Notes: generated by a model from the sequence alone, not told the origin. Shown: positions 32,840-46,615, numbered from the stretch's first letter. The stretch: 64,000 nt of DNA from Serpula lacrymans var. lacrymans S7.9 (GCF_000218685.1 NW_006763302.1:161180-225179); one strand, 5' to 3'. Numbers and translations are program-made.

Positions 32840-33258
32840 TCCAAGTGCTCGATGAGCCTATAGATACCGAGATGTCAGTAACCTAAAACATAAAGCAGAT
32901 AAGCTGAGAATGATTTGCTAGGACACAACTTCATACGATGTATAAACAAGATCAGTGGTTCCGAGAATTTATCATGTATATAGGAATGAAAATGAATGGA
33001 CGCCTGCAGATGGCGACGTAGATAAGTGAAATACGGAGAGCTTGAGAAATGATGATGAATGTGGTTTGATTAACAGCATTGGTCGGACTCGGAAAGCTTC
33101 CGATAGCTCCCGCCACCAGACACAAATATAATCAAAGAACACGTCCCACTCGTGAACCGAGTCACGCGATTTTGCTTTCACCCCACATCCCTAGTCTTCA
33201 GCTTCAGCCGTTTCCTTAATCATCTGAATAAATATCAAGTAATTTTCTATCTTGAATA
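32840..33258. other. Divergent promoter region
   Basis: This is the shared upstream region of the ORP gene (-) and DNA ligase IV (+). A possible 5' non-coding exon of the ORP gene ends at a CTATAG acceptor near 32858. No GOLD-domain coding sequence is found here. Confidence 0.45.
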
Positions 33259-36200
33259 ATGATGCAGCCAACGCCAGCACCATCGTCTCTTCCAGGATCT
33301 CCAAAGGGCGATGTCAATTCGGTGGAGGAATCAGTCACGTATCCCGCTCCACCTCAAAACAACGGGAGCGCTCCTTTCTCTGTTCTTGCTGGTTTGTTCG
33401 AGAGATTATCTACTGAAAGAAAACCGGAGCGAAGAAGAAAGTTGTTGGATGCCTGGTTCAACGTATGTTTGCCTCATCACCCACCCACTTAAACTCATCA
33501 AGCAATGATGGTGGCCACTCCACAGCACTGGAGAGAAGAAATAGGCCATGACTTATATCCTGTTCTACGCCTCATTTTGCCTCAGGCGCGTCCAATTGGT
33601 ATGGCCTTGCTATCATCATTCTGAATAGTTATTGCAGAAGGACCGAGAGCGTGCTGTATATGGCCTCAAAGAGAAAAATCTGGCTAAAACATACATTAAA
33701 CTAATCCCTCTTGGTATGAGAGATCCAGATGCTATACGCCTGCTCAACTGGAAGAAGCCAACTGAGAAAGATGTTCGTATATGCACATGCCAAGCTGCAC
33801 TGTAATGATGAGTTCCTACGGCCTTATAGAAAAGTTCTGGCGACTTCCCCAATGTCCTTTATGAAGTTGTGAACAAACGGTCTTCAGTCATCGAAGGCTC
33901 TCTTTCAATCACTGACCTCAATGAAATACTCGATGAGCTGTCTAAAAATCTAGGCAAACAGTACGCATACATGTCCCTTTCAGACATTTGTACCCTGATT
34001 TTCGGTTTAGGGACATCCAGTCAAAGATATTGCAACGAGTATACAACAGAGCAACTCCCGAAGAACAACGTTGGATAGTAAGAATCATCCTAAAAGGTAC
34101 CTTCTTAAAAGCTATATTTGTCACTGCTGGTGCTGATTTCGTCTACTAAGACATGGTGATATCCGTCAAAGAAACAACTGTTTTTGGGGTTTTGCATCCA
34201 GATGCTCAGGACCTATTCAACACTTGTTCAGACCTTAAGAAGGTTGCCTGGGAACTATGGGATCCCTCTCGCAGACTTAAAGCCGAGGTAGGATCTTTCA
34301 GTCGAGGTAGAAGAGAACTGCAACGTAATGTTCCCGTTCTGCATTTTCAGGATAAAACTATACAATTATTCCGTGCCTTCGCACCGATGTTATGTAAAAG
34401 GCCAACGCGCAAGATTGAAGAGTCTGTGAAAGAGATGCAAGGTCGTAAGTTCATTATTGAAGAAAAACTTGATGGAGAGCGCATACAATTACACAAGCGC
34501 GGAAATGAATATTTCTACTGTTCAAGGTAGGCGTTTTATACCTTCCTGGATATACACTAAGTATTCCGTGTTCCTCAGAAAAGGAAAGGATTATACCTAC
34601 CTGTATGGCAATCACGTCGGGACGGGTAGCCTGACGCCTTTTATTGCTTCGGCTTTCGACGACCGGATAGAAGAGTAAGTCCTGCTCTTCCCAGTACTTT
34701 GATTTAGTATTCAAAAGGAAAACAACGCTGTATAGTATAATTCTCGACGGCGAAATGCTGGTATGGGATCCCGTTTCAGAGCGCAATCTTCCTTTCGGTA
34801 CTCTCAAAACAGCAGCCCTCGGTTTGTGTGGATCACTTTATTTTTATCATATATTTACATCTTTATATATACAGACAAAACTAAGAGGGAACATAATCCC
34901 CGGCCATGCTGTGAGTATAAAATAGTGATACGCACGGTCTCAACAGGACTCAATCTCTTTTCCCTTTCAGTCAAAGTATTCGATCTCCTTCATTTAAATG
35001 GCATGTCACTTCTCCAGAAATCTCTCAAGTTCCGCAAACGCAATCTTCGTGCATGTATTAAAGAAATCCCTGGTCGCATTGAGTTAGCCGTAGAATTTGA
35101 GGGTAAGACTGCGAAGGATGTCAGAGAGAAAATGGATGAAGTAATGGCAGCAAGGGGGGAAGGTTTGGTCATCAAGCATCCAGATTCTGAATATGTCCTA
35201 AACGGTAGAAATAAAGATTGGATCAAGGTACTGTAACATAGTTTTTAATGGGGACGTCTCTCATTTTAGACAAACCTAGGTTAAACCGGAGTATATGGTA
35301 TGTGAATGATAATATAAAATAGGGACTAAACAAAACTCGCTTATCTAACAGGACAATATGGGCGAGACTGTTGATGTGTTGGTTGTCGGTACGCCTTCCA
35401 TAGCTGGAAAGTACCCTCCTTCTGATATCTCAGCTAGGTGGTAACTACGGAAGTGGAAAACGTTCTGGTGGTGTTTCTACTCTCATATGTGCTGTTCTCG
35501 ACGACCGGCATTCTTCCAACGACGACGAAGAGCTCAAGTATGTCAAAACCTCTGTGCTAATTATTTACACTAACGGTCTTGCAGATATAGTAGTTTTGTT
35601 CGCATAGGGTCTGGCTTGACCTTTGCAGATTATATCTGGGTGCGCCAGAAACCCTGGAAGCTTTGGGATCCCAATTCTCCCCCTACCTTCCTGCAGACTG
35701 CGAAACGGTCACAGGATGACAAGGGTGACGTATATCTTGAACCAGAGGAGTGAGTGCCGAGACAGTCAGGATGAGTTGTAATGAAGTAGCTACTTATGTG
35801 CTACTTGTTAGTTCATTTATGCTGAAGGTTAAGGCCGCTGAAATCACAATATCAGGTGAGCGTTAAAGTATAGCTCGTGATGGTCCGAAGTATCAGACTA
35901 TCGATTCCAGATCAGTACCATCTGGGTTTCACAATGCGCTTCCCTCGTGCGCTTTCTATCCGCGACGATCTTTCTATCGCAGATTGCATGACAGCAACTG
36001 GTGAGTCATTTTTTTCTCCACTGGAAATATTATAGTCCAACGGACTGGACATCAGCTATCCTGGAAAATTTACGAACTGAGAGAAAGAGAAAAATGGAGA
36101 GCGACTCCAGGTACGTTGTTCACACACATTTCTTGGCAGTACTTTCAACCTTCAACGGAACAGTATGAGCAAGAAGAAGAAAAGCAAAACGAAAGTTGCA

Positions 36201-37843
36201 AAGGTAAAATCTTCTGGCTACTTATTGGCACGATATCTGATAGGCTTCAGCCTTCCATGCTCCCAGAATATCAAGGGCTCAAGCTCAATTCAATTGAAAT
36301 CGAGTCAAATATATTTGAAGATATCAAGTTTGGCAAGTAACTGTCTTCTGACTATGTCATCATATTTATCTAGATAACTAGTGGTATCTTCGGATCCGAA
36401 ATCGAGGACAGGAGACCATGACAAAAAGGAGCTGATGAAGATGTAAGTACAGCGTATGTGACCATTTCATTGACTTATGTCTTTCAGGATTCATGCCAAT
36501 GGTGGTAGCTGCGCTCAAGTAGTTACTAATCAACAGCCAAGCATGGTGATTTACGGTGGTTCGACAACACGTCAGTTTGCATGTTGATTATTGTTCTTGT
36601 ATTTGTGCTCACGTATACGTCCAGCATACGATATTAGACTTTTGATCAACAAAGACACTGTTGACATTATCCGGCCACAATGGATCGTAGACTGCGTTGC
36701 TCGCGGGGAGATTCTCCCGCTCAAGAAGAAGTATGCACATGATCTAGTCTCTAATCTAGGTGAAGAGCTCATGGTATTACTCACAGGTATTTTTTCCACG
36801 CAACGTTCGATCGCCAACAATCTGCGGATTACAACCAGCCCGATACTGATGAAGACGAGGATGAAATTATGGCCGATGAAGAGGATGCTAGTTTACGTGT
36901 TCCCGTGACCCCTGATCTGAAGGGGCCCAAGGTAGAGGAAGCTGACGACATAGATCCCTCATTGGCAGACTGGTTTAAAGTCGGAGCAAAAGCGCCTGAA
37001 GATAGCGCCACCGAATCAGAAACGGATGCCGACTCCGTGAATGACGATGTGAATCCTGATGAGGATGAGGACGACTGGTTTAAAGTTAAACCTGAAGGAA
37101 GTCTCATTGCAGACAAGAGCGTTATAACAGATGTACGTTGGGCTTTTATTTCCTGTTATGTTTTCTGAGTTTGCTTTCAGGTGCCGGACTCAAGCGCTCA
37201 ACCCAAGGTTTGATGACATTGATAATTTGTGAATCTTTCTGACTGCGATACAGGATGAAGATGTTTCAATGGGGGCAGATTCCGGTATGGAATACGACCC
37301 CAATTTAATCTTTAGATACCTGTTCGTAATGCTTCTTGAAACTTTCTTAGTCTTCTGCTAATTGTTGGCCAGATGCTTCTACCTCGATTCACCGGACAAC
37401 GCTCGCAAACACGGAATGACGGTGCGAGCGAAGCATGAAAAGGATGTCGCTCAGAGGTTTGTGGCAATAACTCGCTAGTTTAAGTGCAAATTCACACCTC
37501 AAATTGATAGTTTCGTCGACATCTCGAAGATGATTCAAGAAAATGGCGGACAAGTGGTGGACCTTGACGACCCCAAGCTCACACATATAGTAATGGATAA
37601 GCGGGATGATTCCCGTCGTGTAGAGCTTATTCAGCGCACGTTCAAGTGAGATTAAGGATCATTAGTATGTTACTCCCGACTGACATTCTTTGGAGGCCAA
37701 AACGACGTCGGTTGGTTATAGCTGGGTACATCCAAGCCTGCCTAGAGGAAGAAACTTTGTTGGACGAAGAAGGTGAGCCGATCGATCATCACTTAGAGTT
37801 ATTGCATTTTGCTTATGCCTTCTTTACAGAGTTCACTCCATAA
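33259..37843 (+). CDS. LIG4: DNA ligase IV
   Basis: ATP-dependent ligase that seals double-strand breaks in non-homologous end joining, with an XRCC4-type partner. The start is the ATG pair at 33259. In order: an N-terminal ligase domain (VLAGLFERLS, DLYPVLRLILPQ, RAVYGLKEKNLAKTYIKLIPLG), then the adenylation domain with the nucleotidyl-lysine motif EEKLDGERIQLH (about 34457-34490). LDGEMLVWD, KVFDLLHLNG, GEGLVIKHPDSEY and WIKVKPEYM follow. An OB domain comes next (DVLVVGGNYGSGKR). After that are two BRCT domains, one with PQWIVDCVARGEILP and one with RLVIAGYIQACL, separated by an acidic linker. The gene has many short introns, one of which appears to use a GC donor (after LILPQ). The last exon is tiny and gives EEFTP before the stop at 37841-37843. 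All catalytic motifs are intact. Confidence 0.93.
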
Positions 37844-38173
37844 TGTTCCGAATCGGTGTGGACAATATAATAATGATAATTTCATATCTATGTATCTTTA
37901 CAACTTTCAACGTGAAGGTAGTGATAAATTGCATAATGACTCGGATGATAAACGACTGCGGAGGCCCCAAGAAATTTGGAACGAAACTAACACAAAAATA
38001 CTGATGTAGCAAAGCCCAAGCTTTTCTACATGGTGGTGCCAATGTTAGATACATTTGAACGAAATACGAAAAAAATCATCAGTCCCAGCTGACCAACGAA
38101 TAATAGGCTACATAAAAATATCCTGCATTTCATAAAGTCGCAGCGCACGCAAAATGTCACTTTAGCCCAATTA
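37844..38173. other. Convergent 3' intergenic
   Basis: This lies between the 3' ends of DNA ligase IV (+) and the forkhead gene (-). Nothing besides UTR sequence is expected or seen. Confidence 0.5.
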
Positions 38174-40885
38174 TCAAAACCATCTCGCCCATTTTCCTGG
38201 GCTAGGCATGCTAGGACTCTCATACAGCAATCCTTTACGGCCCTCGAACAGCCCTGCTGGACTGTCCTGTCCGCCCATCCGCGCCCCAAGAGCGGACAGT
38301 TCTTCGTCAAGCATCGCGCCCGGGTCATAAGGATCAAATATAGAGCGAGCGCCCGGCGTCCGGAAGGGAGACTCGCTGATCGATGGCGGACCTGGAAAGA
38401 CTAGTTTCCTCGGTGTGAGCGGTGGGAAAAGCGTTGAGCTATCCCGATCTTTGTGGTGGTTGTGGCCACGTTTACGTGTCGGCGTGCGTATATTTTCGCT
38501 GTCCAGCACAGCCGGATTGATCCCGTCATCCTGCCGGAACGATACGACAGGCGGAGGGTCGAGATGAGATTTATAATGTGCGAGACTGGGTGATGGACTC
38601 ATGTGCAGGCCCTTGTGGGACAGTGGTGTACGAAGAGGCGAAAGCTGGAGGACATTGCTACCGCTGGGGTTACGCTGAGGGGTGGAAGGGCGTGGAGGGG
38701 GCGTGTGGGGGCGTACGAGAGAGGTATCGGGGGGTGGGGGTGGAGGAGGTTCTTTGCTCGGTTTCTGCCTTTTGGGCCTTGTCTTTCGTGCCAGAGTCGG
38801 CGAGATGGGCATAGGTGGAAGGCCCATGGGCTTCTGTCGAAGATATAAAACTATTCAGCGAATGTCAACGAGACGTACAGTAATTGGTCAATTACCTTTG
38901 GAGGTGTTTTCTGCACTTCAAGTTGTCTCCGCTTACCCTTATCGGGCTTCTGTATATGTTGAAGCATCATACTTGGCTCTAAAGTCTCGAGAGATGACGC
39001 TTCTGTCAGCACTCCATTTTGAGTGGCGTCTGGTGGGGGCGTAGATACTATTCGCGGGCTCATTCTGTTCCTGGAATCGCTCTGCCTCACGAAGTCTTCA
39101 CTGAGTAAAGCAGGACTAGAAGAGCTGTTTAAATTGGGTATGAGCGAAGGCAAAGATGAAGAGGGAGGGACAGGAGATGTCTGAGGTGGTTCGGAACTTT
39201 TGATAGACGAAGAGGGAGGCAAATATGACGGATGGAGAGTTGCAGACGTAGATACAATGCGATGATAACCAGAAGACGGTGGAAGAGGAGGGAAAATGAC
39301 ATCAGCAGGCATTGTGACGCAGCTGTCATAGTATGGCTGATGGTGAGCTGCAGGACGTGTAGGAGGGAAGAGAGGTAATAGGTGGGATGGCGCAACAAGA
39401 GGAGGGAGAAGAGAGCCTGGATTCGACCTTTCTTCTGCAGAGTTTTCTGCAGCTACAGCAGCAGCTTTCTTTGATTTCTTGGCCTTGCGTCCAGAACCCG
39501 AAGGTGGCTCCTCCGCTGGCCGCTTTTTCGACAAAAGCTTCTTTGATCGGTCGTGCTGCATATCTGCACAGAACTCTTTCCTAAATCCACCATTGGTAAA
39601 GCATTCAAGGTCGCAATCCCATATTGCCCAGAGCGTGCGCCCGATGGAGCGGTCGCGCGGGACTTTACGGAAGCATATGGTAGTACTGAGGACATGACGG
39701 ATAGAGTTCATCCAAGTCGTCTCATTGCGCTTGAAGTGAGGATATACTATGGTGATCCAGTCATAGATTTCCTGAAGTGTCAGGCGGTGCTCTGGCGAGG
39801 ACAGAATCGCCTGTCCGACCAGCGCGGCGTATGAAAGATCAGGCTTAACAGATGAATACGGGCCTGGAGGGAGAGTATAAGGAAGGGTATCGTATTCTTC
39901 CTCGTCCGGAAGAGGGCCCATGGGCCCCGGTGAAGATACAATATTGACAATACGCTTGGTAGATGGAGTTGCATAAGGTGACGACTGAGGCGGAGAAGAA
40001 GACGGAAGGGGTGACTTGTAATAGTTATTTCGACGCGGAGTTATGGGATTAGGACTTTTGGTAGCCTGAACTGTGACAGTGCGCGTGCGTTGACGCGTTG
40101 GGGTGGGCGAATCAGGTCGTGGGGTGAATGTGCCCTGCGAATAAGATAACGATCAGTATAAGGAGCATAGGTACTCGAGGCAATCCAAACCTGTCGTGAA
40201 CGTGAACGTGAGGAAGGCGGTTCAACTTCGTCATAATCTCTATAGTATTTTCGGGGTTGCGGGGTGATGGGAGGCAGGGGTAACGTATCCTGCCACCGCG
40301 CGATCAGTTAGGCGAGGAAGCGATCTTCTGCGAGATACACGGCTCACATACCTGAGGGGTAACACTGCGTGAAGGGTCTGAAGATTCTACAGAGGGAACG
40401 CGTCGAACGTCGCGTGATTTCATGAACGCATCAAGACTGACACCGGCGCTTCCGGGAGAAGGCGAAGGTGCATTTCTCTCTTTTTCTTTTCTGCCTCGCT
40501 TTTCTCGCTTAATCTGGCGGCTTTTTCTTTCGATAACCATTTCCATGCTATCCATGTGACGGAGTGGTATGGCGGGTTCTGTTGGCTCGGCCTTGACTGG
40601 AGTGGAAGGAGGAGGCGGTGTCGTCGATAGGGCCGACGCGTTGATGAGCGAGTTGGAACATGAGCGCGAGCGTGTTCTAGATGACGAGGAAAATAAATCA
40701 GCCTTTGCGTATTGGCTATCTGATGTTTCAGATGTCGTAGTAAAGGCGCGCAAAGACTTCGCATCTTCTGCGGTAAGAAACTGGCGCATCTGGTCGCTAT
40801 GCTTGATCAAGTCATTTCTAGTCAAGCCCAAGGACTGCAAAACCTGGGATATTGGAGAAATGGGTTTCGCATGGTGCGCTGCCAT
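38174..40885 (-). CDS. Forkhead (winged-helix) transcription factor
   Basis: The start is the ATG at 40883-40885 (MAAHHAKPISPISQVLQSLGL). It is preferred over an upstream in-frame ATG because upstream residues are hydrophobic and unconserved. The first exon is helical and basic. Two short exons follow, rich in Ser, Pro and Arg. The large exon then carries the forkhead domain: DLSYAALVGQAILSSP, LTLQEIYDWI, NETTWMNSIRHVLSTTICF and KVPRDRSIGRTLWAIWD. A long Pro/Ser-rich tail continues over one more intron (about 38828-38897) to the stop at 38174. Forkhead factors bind DNA through the helix that contains NSIRHNLS. Here the conserved Asn is Val (RHVLS) and the next residue also differs, so DNA preference may be altered. 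The closest functional class is probably the cell-cycle type (HCM1/Sep1), but this is inference. Confidence 0.85.
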
Positions 40886-41313
40886 GAGGGCGCAAATGAG
40901 AGAGAAAAAAGCAAAGGGATGGAGATGGGGATGAAGGGGGGCGTGTGCGGCGGGGGATAAGAGACAAGAAAACAAGTATTGACTTATGGACACACGGGAA
41001 ATGGAAGCGTCTCAGAAATGATACATTTATTCCGGAGTTCTAATTATACATCCCGGCACATCCACGAGAAATGTAGTCTTGAATGTAGCATAGTATATTA
41101 GGAAATAGCCAGGGTTATTTGCTCTTTTCGAATACAGTATTTACGCCAAAGAATCACGCAGAGCCTTGTATTTTAATTTTTTTGGCGTACTTTCTACCTG
41201 AATGCCGTGTGAGAAATCTGCCGGTGACAGAACATAACGTAATGTGACACACGTTACACATGTCACGATCACTATAATCAGGCTTGCCCTCTGCTTATAC
41301 GCACCGGAAAGCG
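40886..41313. other. Divergent promoter region
   Basis: This 428-bp region lies between the starts of the forkhead gene (-) and AP-1 gamma adaptin (+). No further gene was seen. Confidence 0.5.
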
Positions 41314-44300
41314 ATGGTCTACCACAATCTCAAAGGTATGTTGCTCCAGCGTCCTTTTTGTGGTGCGAGCTCACAGTAAAGGACAGCCCTTATCAAGGGT
41401 ATACGGGCATGCAAGGTTAAATCGTCTTTACAGTATCCATGGACCCAGCTAACTGTCCCATAGACTGTAGCCGACGAGCGAGCCCTCATCCAACAGGAAT
41501 CCGCAGCTATTCGAGCATCCTTCAGGGAGGAAGACTCGTATGCGCGACATAACAATATCGCAAAGCTACTTTACATCCATATGCTTGGATCTCCCGCCCA
41601 TTTTGGACAGATAGAATGCCTCAAGTTGGTTGCAAGCCCCCGCTTCTCAGACAAACGTCTCGGATATCTTGGCATCATGCTACTGTTAGACGAAAATCAA
41701 GAAGTGTTGACTCTTGTCACGAACTCGCTGAAAAAGTTCTCAAATATTATGTTGGCCTCGTTTGCATACTAATACAGTGGTCCTAGTGATATGAACCACT
41801 CCAACATGTATGTCGTAGGCCTGGGACTGTGCACTTTTGCCAACATCGCATCTGAGGAAATGTCACGGGACTTGGCGAACGAAATAGAGAAACTGTTGGG
41901 CTCAAGTAACACCTACATTCGCAAGAAGGTACAGCTCTACCTCGCTATATGCCACTCCACCGGGTTTTTGATATCGTGCTCCCATAGGCTGCACTTTGTG
42001 CTTTACGAGTTATCAAAAAAGTACCTGATCTATGTGATCACTTCATATCAAAAGGCAAAAACCTCCTTACTGACCGCAATCACGGAGTCCTCTTGGCAGC
42101 TATCACCGTCGTGACAGAAATGTGTCAAGTTGACGAAACATGCCTGAATGAGTTCCGAAACGTTAGTACTTCACTGTTTCTAAATACTCTACATCGCGTT
42201 CTCAGTAGAGTCTTCAGGCTGTCCCGTTGCTTGTTCGTAACCTCAAGTCTTTGGTCACAACTGGTTATAGTCCAGAGCACGATGTGTCAGGTATCACAGA
42301 TCCTTTCCTCCAGGTCAAGATCTTGCGTCTACTGCGTCTCCTCGGAAAAGGCGACGAAAGGGCAAGTGAGACTATGAACGACATTCTTGCGCAGGTGCGT
42401 CCGTCGGTACATTCTACCTTGTCGAGTGAAGGATCTGAATTCGCATCACGCAGGTCGCAACCAACACAGACTCAACAAAGAACGTTGGGAATTCGATCCT
42501 CTACGAAACTGTCCTCACTGTACTGGAAATCGAGGCTGACAGCGGTCTCCGGGTCATGGCTATCAACATCCTTGGAAAGTTTTTGGGAAATCGTGATAAC
42601 AACATACGGTATAGTTTTGTCAAGCTTCACTACTTACATCTCATTAATCAACATCATGCAGGTATGTGGCGCTGAACACGCTGAACAAGGTCGTCTCCAT
42701 GGACACAAGCGCCGTACAGCGTCATCGCAATATTATCCTAGACTGTCTTCGCGATGGCGATATCTCAATCCGCCGACGAGCACTCGAACTCTCATATGCA
42801 CTCATCAACGAGCAAAACGTCCGCTACCTCATTCGCGAGCTCCTCGCTTTCCTTGAGGTTGCGGACGACGAATTCAAACTCGGGATGACGACTCAGATAT
42901 GTCTTGCAGCTGAGCGCTTCGCTCCGAATAAACGATGGCATATAGATACTGTTCTTAGAGTGCTGAAACTGGTACGTTCTTCAATCCCTATCCACATGCT
43001 CACTATATCTGACTCTAATACAGGCTGGTAACTTTGTTCGAGAGGAGATTTTGTCAGCTTTCATCCGCCTTGTCGCTCACACACCCGAGCTCCAAGCTTA
43101 TACTGCGTCAAAACTATACACAGCCCTCCAGGCGGATATCTCACAGGAGTCATTGACGCTAGCAGCTGTCTGGGTCATCGGTGAATACAGTGAAGTTCTT
43201 CTAGAGGGGGGTGTCATTGATGAGGACGTACCTAAACAAGTAAACTTTATTCTATTTGCATTGCCACTCCTATCAGAATTTCTTATATTCCTTTTAGGCC
43301 AGCGACAAAGACTTGCTTGACCTCCTTCTCTCTACCCTCGATTCTCCATACGCCAATTATCTCTCGCGTCAGTTTGTTCTTGCTGCCGTCACGAAGATGT
43401 CCTCGCGACACACTACGAGTGCACCGCAGCAGGATCGCATCGCAGAAATCCTCACTAAATACACAACCAGTCCAGAACTTGAACTCCAGCAGCGTGCAGT
43501 GGAGTTCGCTAATCTCTTTACTCTTGGTGAGCTGAGAAGTGGTGTATTGGAGCGTATGCCTCCTCCTGAGCTCAAGGCCACGGTTATGGGCGTCGGTGAG
43601 TATTCATATCAAACTCTAGTAATTTTTGGGGTAACAAATTGCATTACGCTGCACAGTTAGCGAAAACAAGCCCGTTGGCTCTACTCAGGGTGGCAAAGAT
43701 GTAAGTCTGCTTTTTATGCAGCTTAGTGCTTAATGCAACTTATCTCTCTCCTCCAGGCAGACCTCTTGGGCGACGATATAATATCAACACCGAACACAGC
43801 ATCACTTGCCAATGGTCAACCTGCACAGAACAATCACGACATCCTTGCCGAGATCTTTGGCAGCTCTTCTCCATCAGCCACCAACTCCTCCACATCGCAA
43901 TCCGCATCCCTTTCACCTCAGCCACAAAAAAGTAGTGTTCAAGATATACTCGGGTTGTTCGACGCCGCTCCAGCCTCATCGCCTGCTGCATCTTCTCCAG
44001 CTCCTCCCTCCAATCCCATGTCCGCATTTTCACTACCACAGACCCAGTCACCGACACCAAACCCTCCACGGCCGCCAGCGCAACAGCAACCTGCGCCTCG
44101 ACTGACGTCGTATACGGCGTATGATAAGAACGAGCTCAAGATCACTTTGACGCCGCAAACTTCAGCTGCGCGACCTGGCGTTGTCAACATAATGGCGAGG
44201 TTCCAGGTAACGGGTTCTAACGATGCCACAGGGCTCAATTTTCAAGCTGCCGTGCCGAAAGTGAGTCCTTCATTCAAATAGATTTTTTCCATCAAACGTT

Positions 44301-44577
44301 AACGCCGTCTGTGCAGTCACAACAACTACAGATGTTGCCAATGTCGAATCCAGAAGTGAAACCAGGTGCTACCGAAACGCAGCAGATGCGGGTAATGGCA
44401 CCGCCTGGAGTGAGTCTTGCCTCATCTTTCTTTGTTTGATCTAACATGACCATGACACGTTCCTTGTAGACGGCTGTACGCCTACGACTACGAATATCAT
44501 ATTCACTTGCTGGCCAAGCTGTACAAGATCAAGTAGACTTCTCAGGATTTCCTCCAGGATTAACGGGTAGCTCATGA
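41314..44577 (+). CDS. AP-1 complex gamma adaptin
   Basis: This is the large gamma subunit of the AP-1 clathrin adaptor, which sorts cargo between trans-Golgi network and endosomes. The ATG at 41314 gives MVYHNLK. Short exons follow: [10 protein letters not shown], then [20 protein letters not shown], the conserved adaptin N-terminus. The trunk then has [142 protein letters not shown] and [12 protein letters not shown] Ser/Pro-rich hinge (43.8-44.1 kb) includes clathrin-box-like LLGDDI and DILGLFD. The C-terminal ear starts near [16 protein letters not shown] and ends [16 protein letters not shown]. Yeast homolog: APL4. The gene is complete. Confidence 0.93.
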
Positions 44578-44773
44578 TAATGATGATGATGTACGTTTTA
44601 CTGCTATAGTAATGCAGAGTATCTTGCTTTTTACTGGGAAGGGGAAAGTGGCCAATATTAGATATGCCTTCCCTCAAATACACCACTTAACTAGCTAGGG
44701 CCGTATAATGTTAGGTGGTAATCGCTGTAAGTTCGACCATCCAGTGAAGTAGCAAACCTTTCTTCTCGGCATA

Positions 44774-45148
44774 AAAAAATTTCCAACCCTGCGCAGGTAA
44801 ATAGGAGTGCCTGGTTAATGTCATTCAGGTTGTCTATCACAAGTCTCTACCGACTAACAGCTCAGGAATTATACCGATTTGACGATAATGATGCGAGGCT
44901 CTAGCAATCTACATGGGTATTCATGAGGCTAAGGTTACTATGAGAAAAATGGTTATACAACACGACAAAGACCATCAAGTAAAGGTACACAAGTCCGGAA
45001 TCGTCGGCCGGGACTAGATGAAAACTTGCAAAGGATGTCGGTTGTATACCCTTCACTCGGCTCGCCGAGATCGGAGTAGAATGGAACGATAACATCTGAT
45101 GCACCCAAGTGTAGTGCGTTCAGGTCCGCCAATAGACCTTCAAAGACC
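44774..45148 (-). pseudogene. Decayed copy of the SF3B1 last exon and 3' flank
   Basis: On the minus strand this repeats the final exon of SF3B1 (48670-48808) and about 240 bp beyond it. Matching words include GTCTATTGGCG, TTGGGTGCATC, GTTCCATTCTAC, CTTTGCAA.TTTTCATCTAG, CTTTACTTGATGGTCTTTG, AATACCCATGTAG-like text and GCCTCGCATCATTATCGTC. Coding frames are broken (a stop soon after VYWR, small deletions). Identity is roughly 80% by eye. It ends 11 bp from the ACR3 stop codon, so it now serves as ACR3 3' sequence. It is a direct repeat of 48428-48808 and flanks the ACR3-SDR pair. Confidence 0.85.
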
Positions 45149-45158
45149 TACTGAACCC

Positions 45159-46615
45159 TCAAACCTTCTCTTTCGACGCATATCCAGGATTTACAACCAA
45201 ACTCGGCTTCCAGCTCAAGCGTCGCTCCAAAAAGAGCGCAACCCAAGTAAGTGCAAGGAGAACGGGCACTTCTACGAGGGGTCCGATAGTTGCTGCCAGT
45301 GCTTGATCCGATCCAACACCATATACCGCAATAGCAACTGCGATGGCGAGTTCCTGCCAGAGCGTTGTAAACGTTTTGCTTCATCTGTAATGTAGAGTGA
45401 TAGGAAAATTACTTACAAAGTTATTACTCCCGGCTGTAAATGCCTGCACGACTGCCATTTCATAACCAAAGATCTCTTCAGATTCATTGGATTTATTGTC
45501 CCGAGCCTCTTTCCTCGTGAGCCAGAACACCAGCCCGAAGGCAGTTGACCACATGATGATGAAGTACAGAATCATGGGGACGAAGACACGAAAAACGGGA
45601 CCTATGTTTTGGATGATGTGGTGTCCCTGGTATGCAAACATGACGATGATTGTATAAAGCAATCCGAGAAGCGCAAAAGGGGAGAAGTACGGGAGGAAGC
45701 GTTTCTCGAGAAATTCCTTTGAGGTAATAAACCACACAAAGTAGCGCGTAAATACTCCTGCGACAAGTGGGATGCCGAGATACTGCACAAAAGCGTCGGT
45801 AAGTTCAAAACAAAGAGCGAGATAGTTTCAAACGGCGTACGATAAGTACTGAAATCGCAACATCACCGTAGTTGAGATGTAGTCCACTTTGCTTATTTCC
45901 GCCAATGATATCTACAAACAACACAGCATATGGAGAATAAAGCACAATTTGTAGCACGGAGTTGATGACAACTAGGATTGCGCAGTAGTCGCTATTGCCT
46001 TGTGCGAGCTGGTTCCATATCATTACCATTGCTATGCAGCGCGCCAGGCCAACGAGGATCACACCTGTGCGGTATGTCGGAAGATCGGGGAGCGTGGCCC
46101 ATGCCAGGCCGAGCATGAGGAGTGGGCCAGCTATCCAGTTGAGCAACATACTGAGTGCTATGTGAATCCAGATTCGTCGAGAGAGGAAGACAGCTCCAAT
46201 TGTTTCGTATTTAACCTTGGTCAGGATTGGCCACATCATGACGATGAGGCCAATGACAATCGCTGTTTGGAGATACACTATGTTAGTCTCGATAGCAGAC
46301 GCTGTGAGAGGATAGACTTACGAATTGAGACGCTCTGCAAGCGCGCAGTGTCGAAGGCCTGTTGAACTCCTGGCGCAAACTCGCCGATGACTACACCGAT
46401 GACCATGCACACGAGTATGGCAGGTGTTAGTAGGCGGTCTAAGATTCCAAGTCGTCGAAAGAGAGCTATATTTTGTCATATTGAGCGGTTGATGTAGGGA
46501 CGATGTGAGTGGACATACACTGAGAGCTCGTCTCAGGCTTAGTCTCTGGAAGAGACCGCTGAGCTTGAGGAGCATTGTGCAACGAAGGTGAGTCTATGGA
46601 GTGATCTAGGGACAT
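45159..46615 (-). CDS. ACR3-family arsenite efflux transporter
   Basis: This integral plasma-membrane carrier exports arsenite and gives arsenic resistance. The start is the ATG at 46613-46615 ([17 protein letters not shown]). Exons join through [48 protein letters not shown], the family fingerprint region [16 protein letters not shown] and [18 protein letters not shown]. The cysteine essential in ACR3 proteins lies in the last of these. Then come [35 protein letters not shown] (two exons joined) and [20 protein letters not shown]. About ten hydrophobic segments are visible. The C-terminus ([18 protein letters not shown]) is complete. The gene is divergent from a short-chain dehydrogenase 358 bp away, and the pair is bracketed by SF3B1-derived direct repeats. 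Confidence 0.93.

Noticed and set aside
33259..40885. A DNA-repair gene cluster with XRCC2-like and ligase IV genes
   Set aside because: The two repair genes are 27 kb apart, with unrelated genes and transposons between them; proximity looks accidental.
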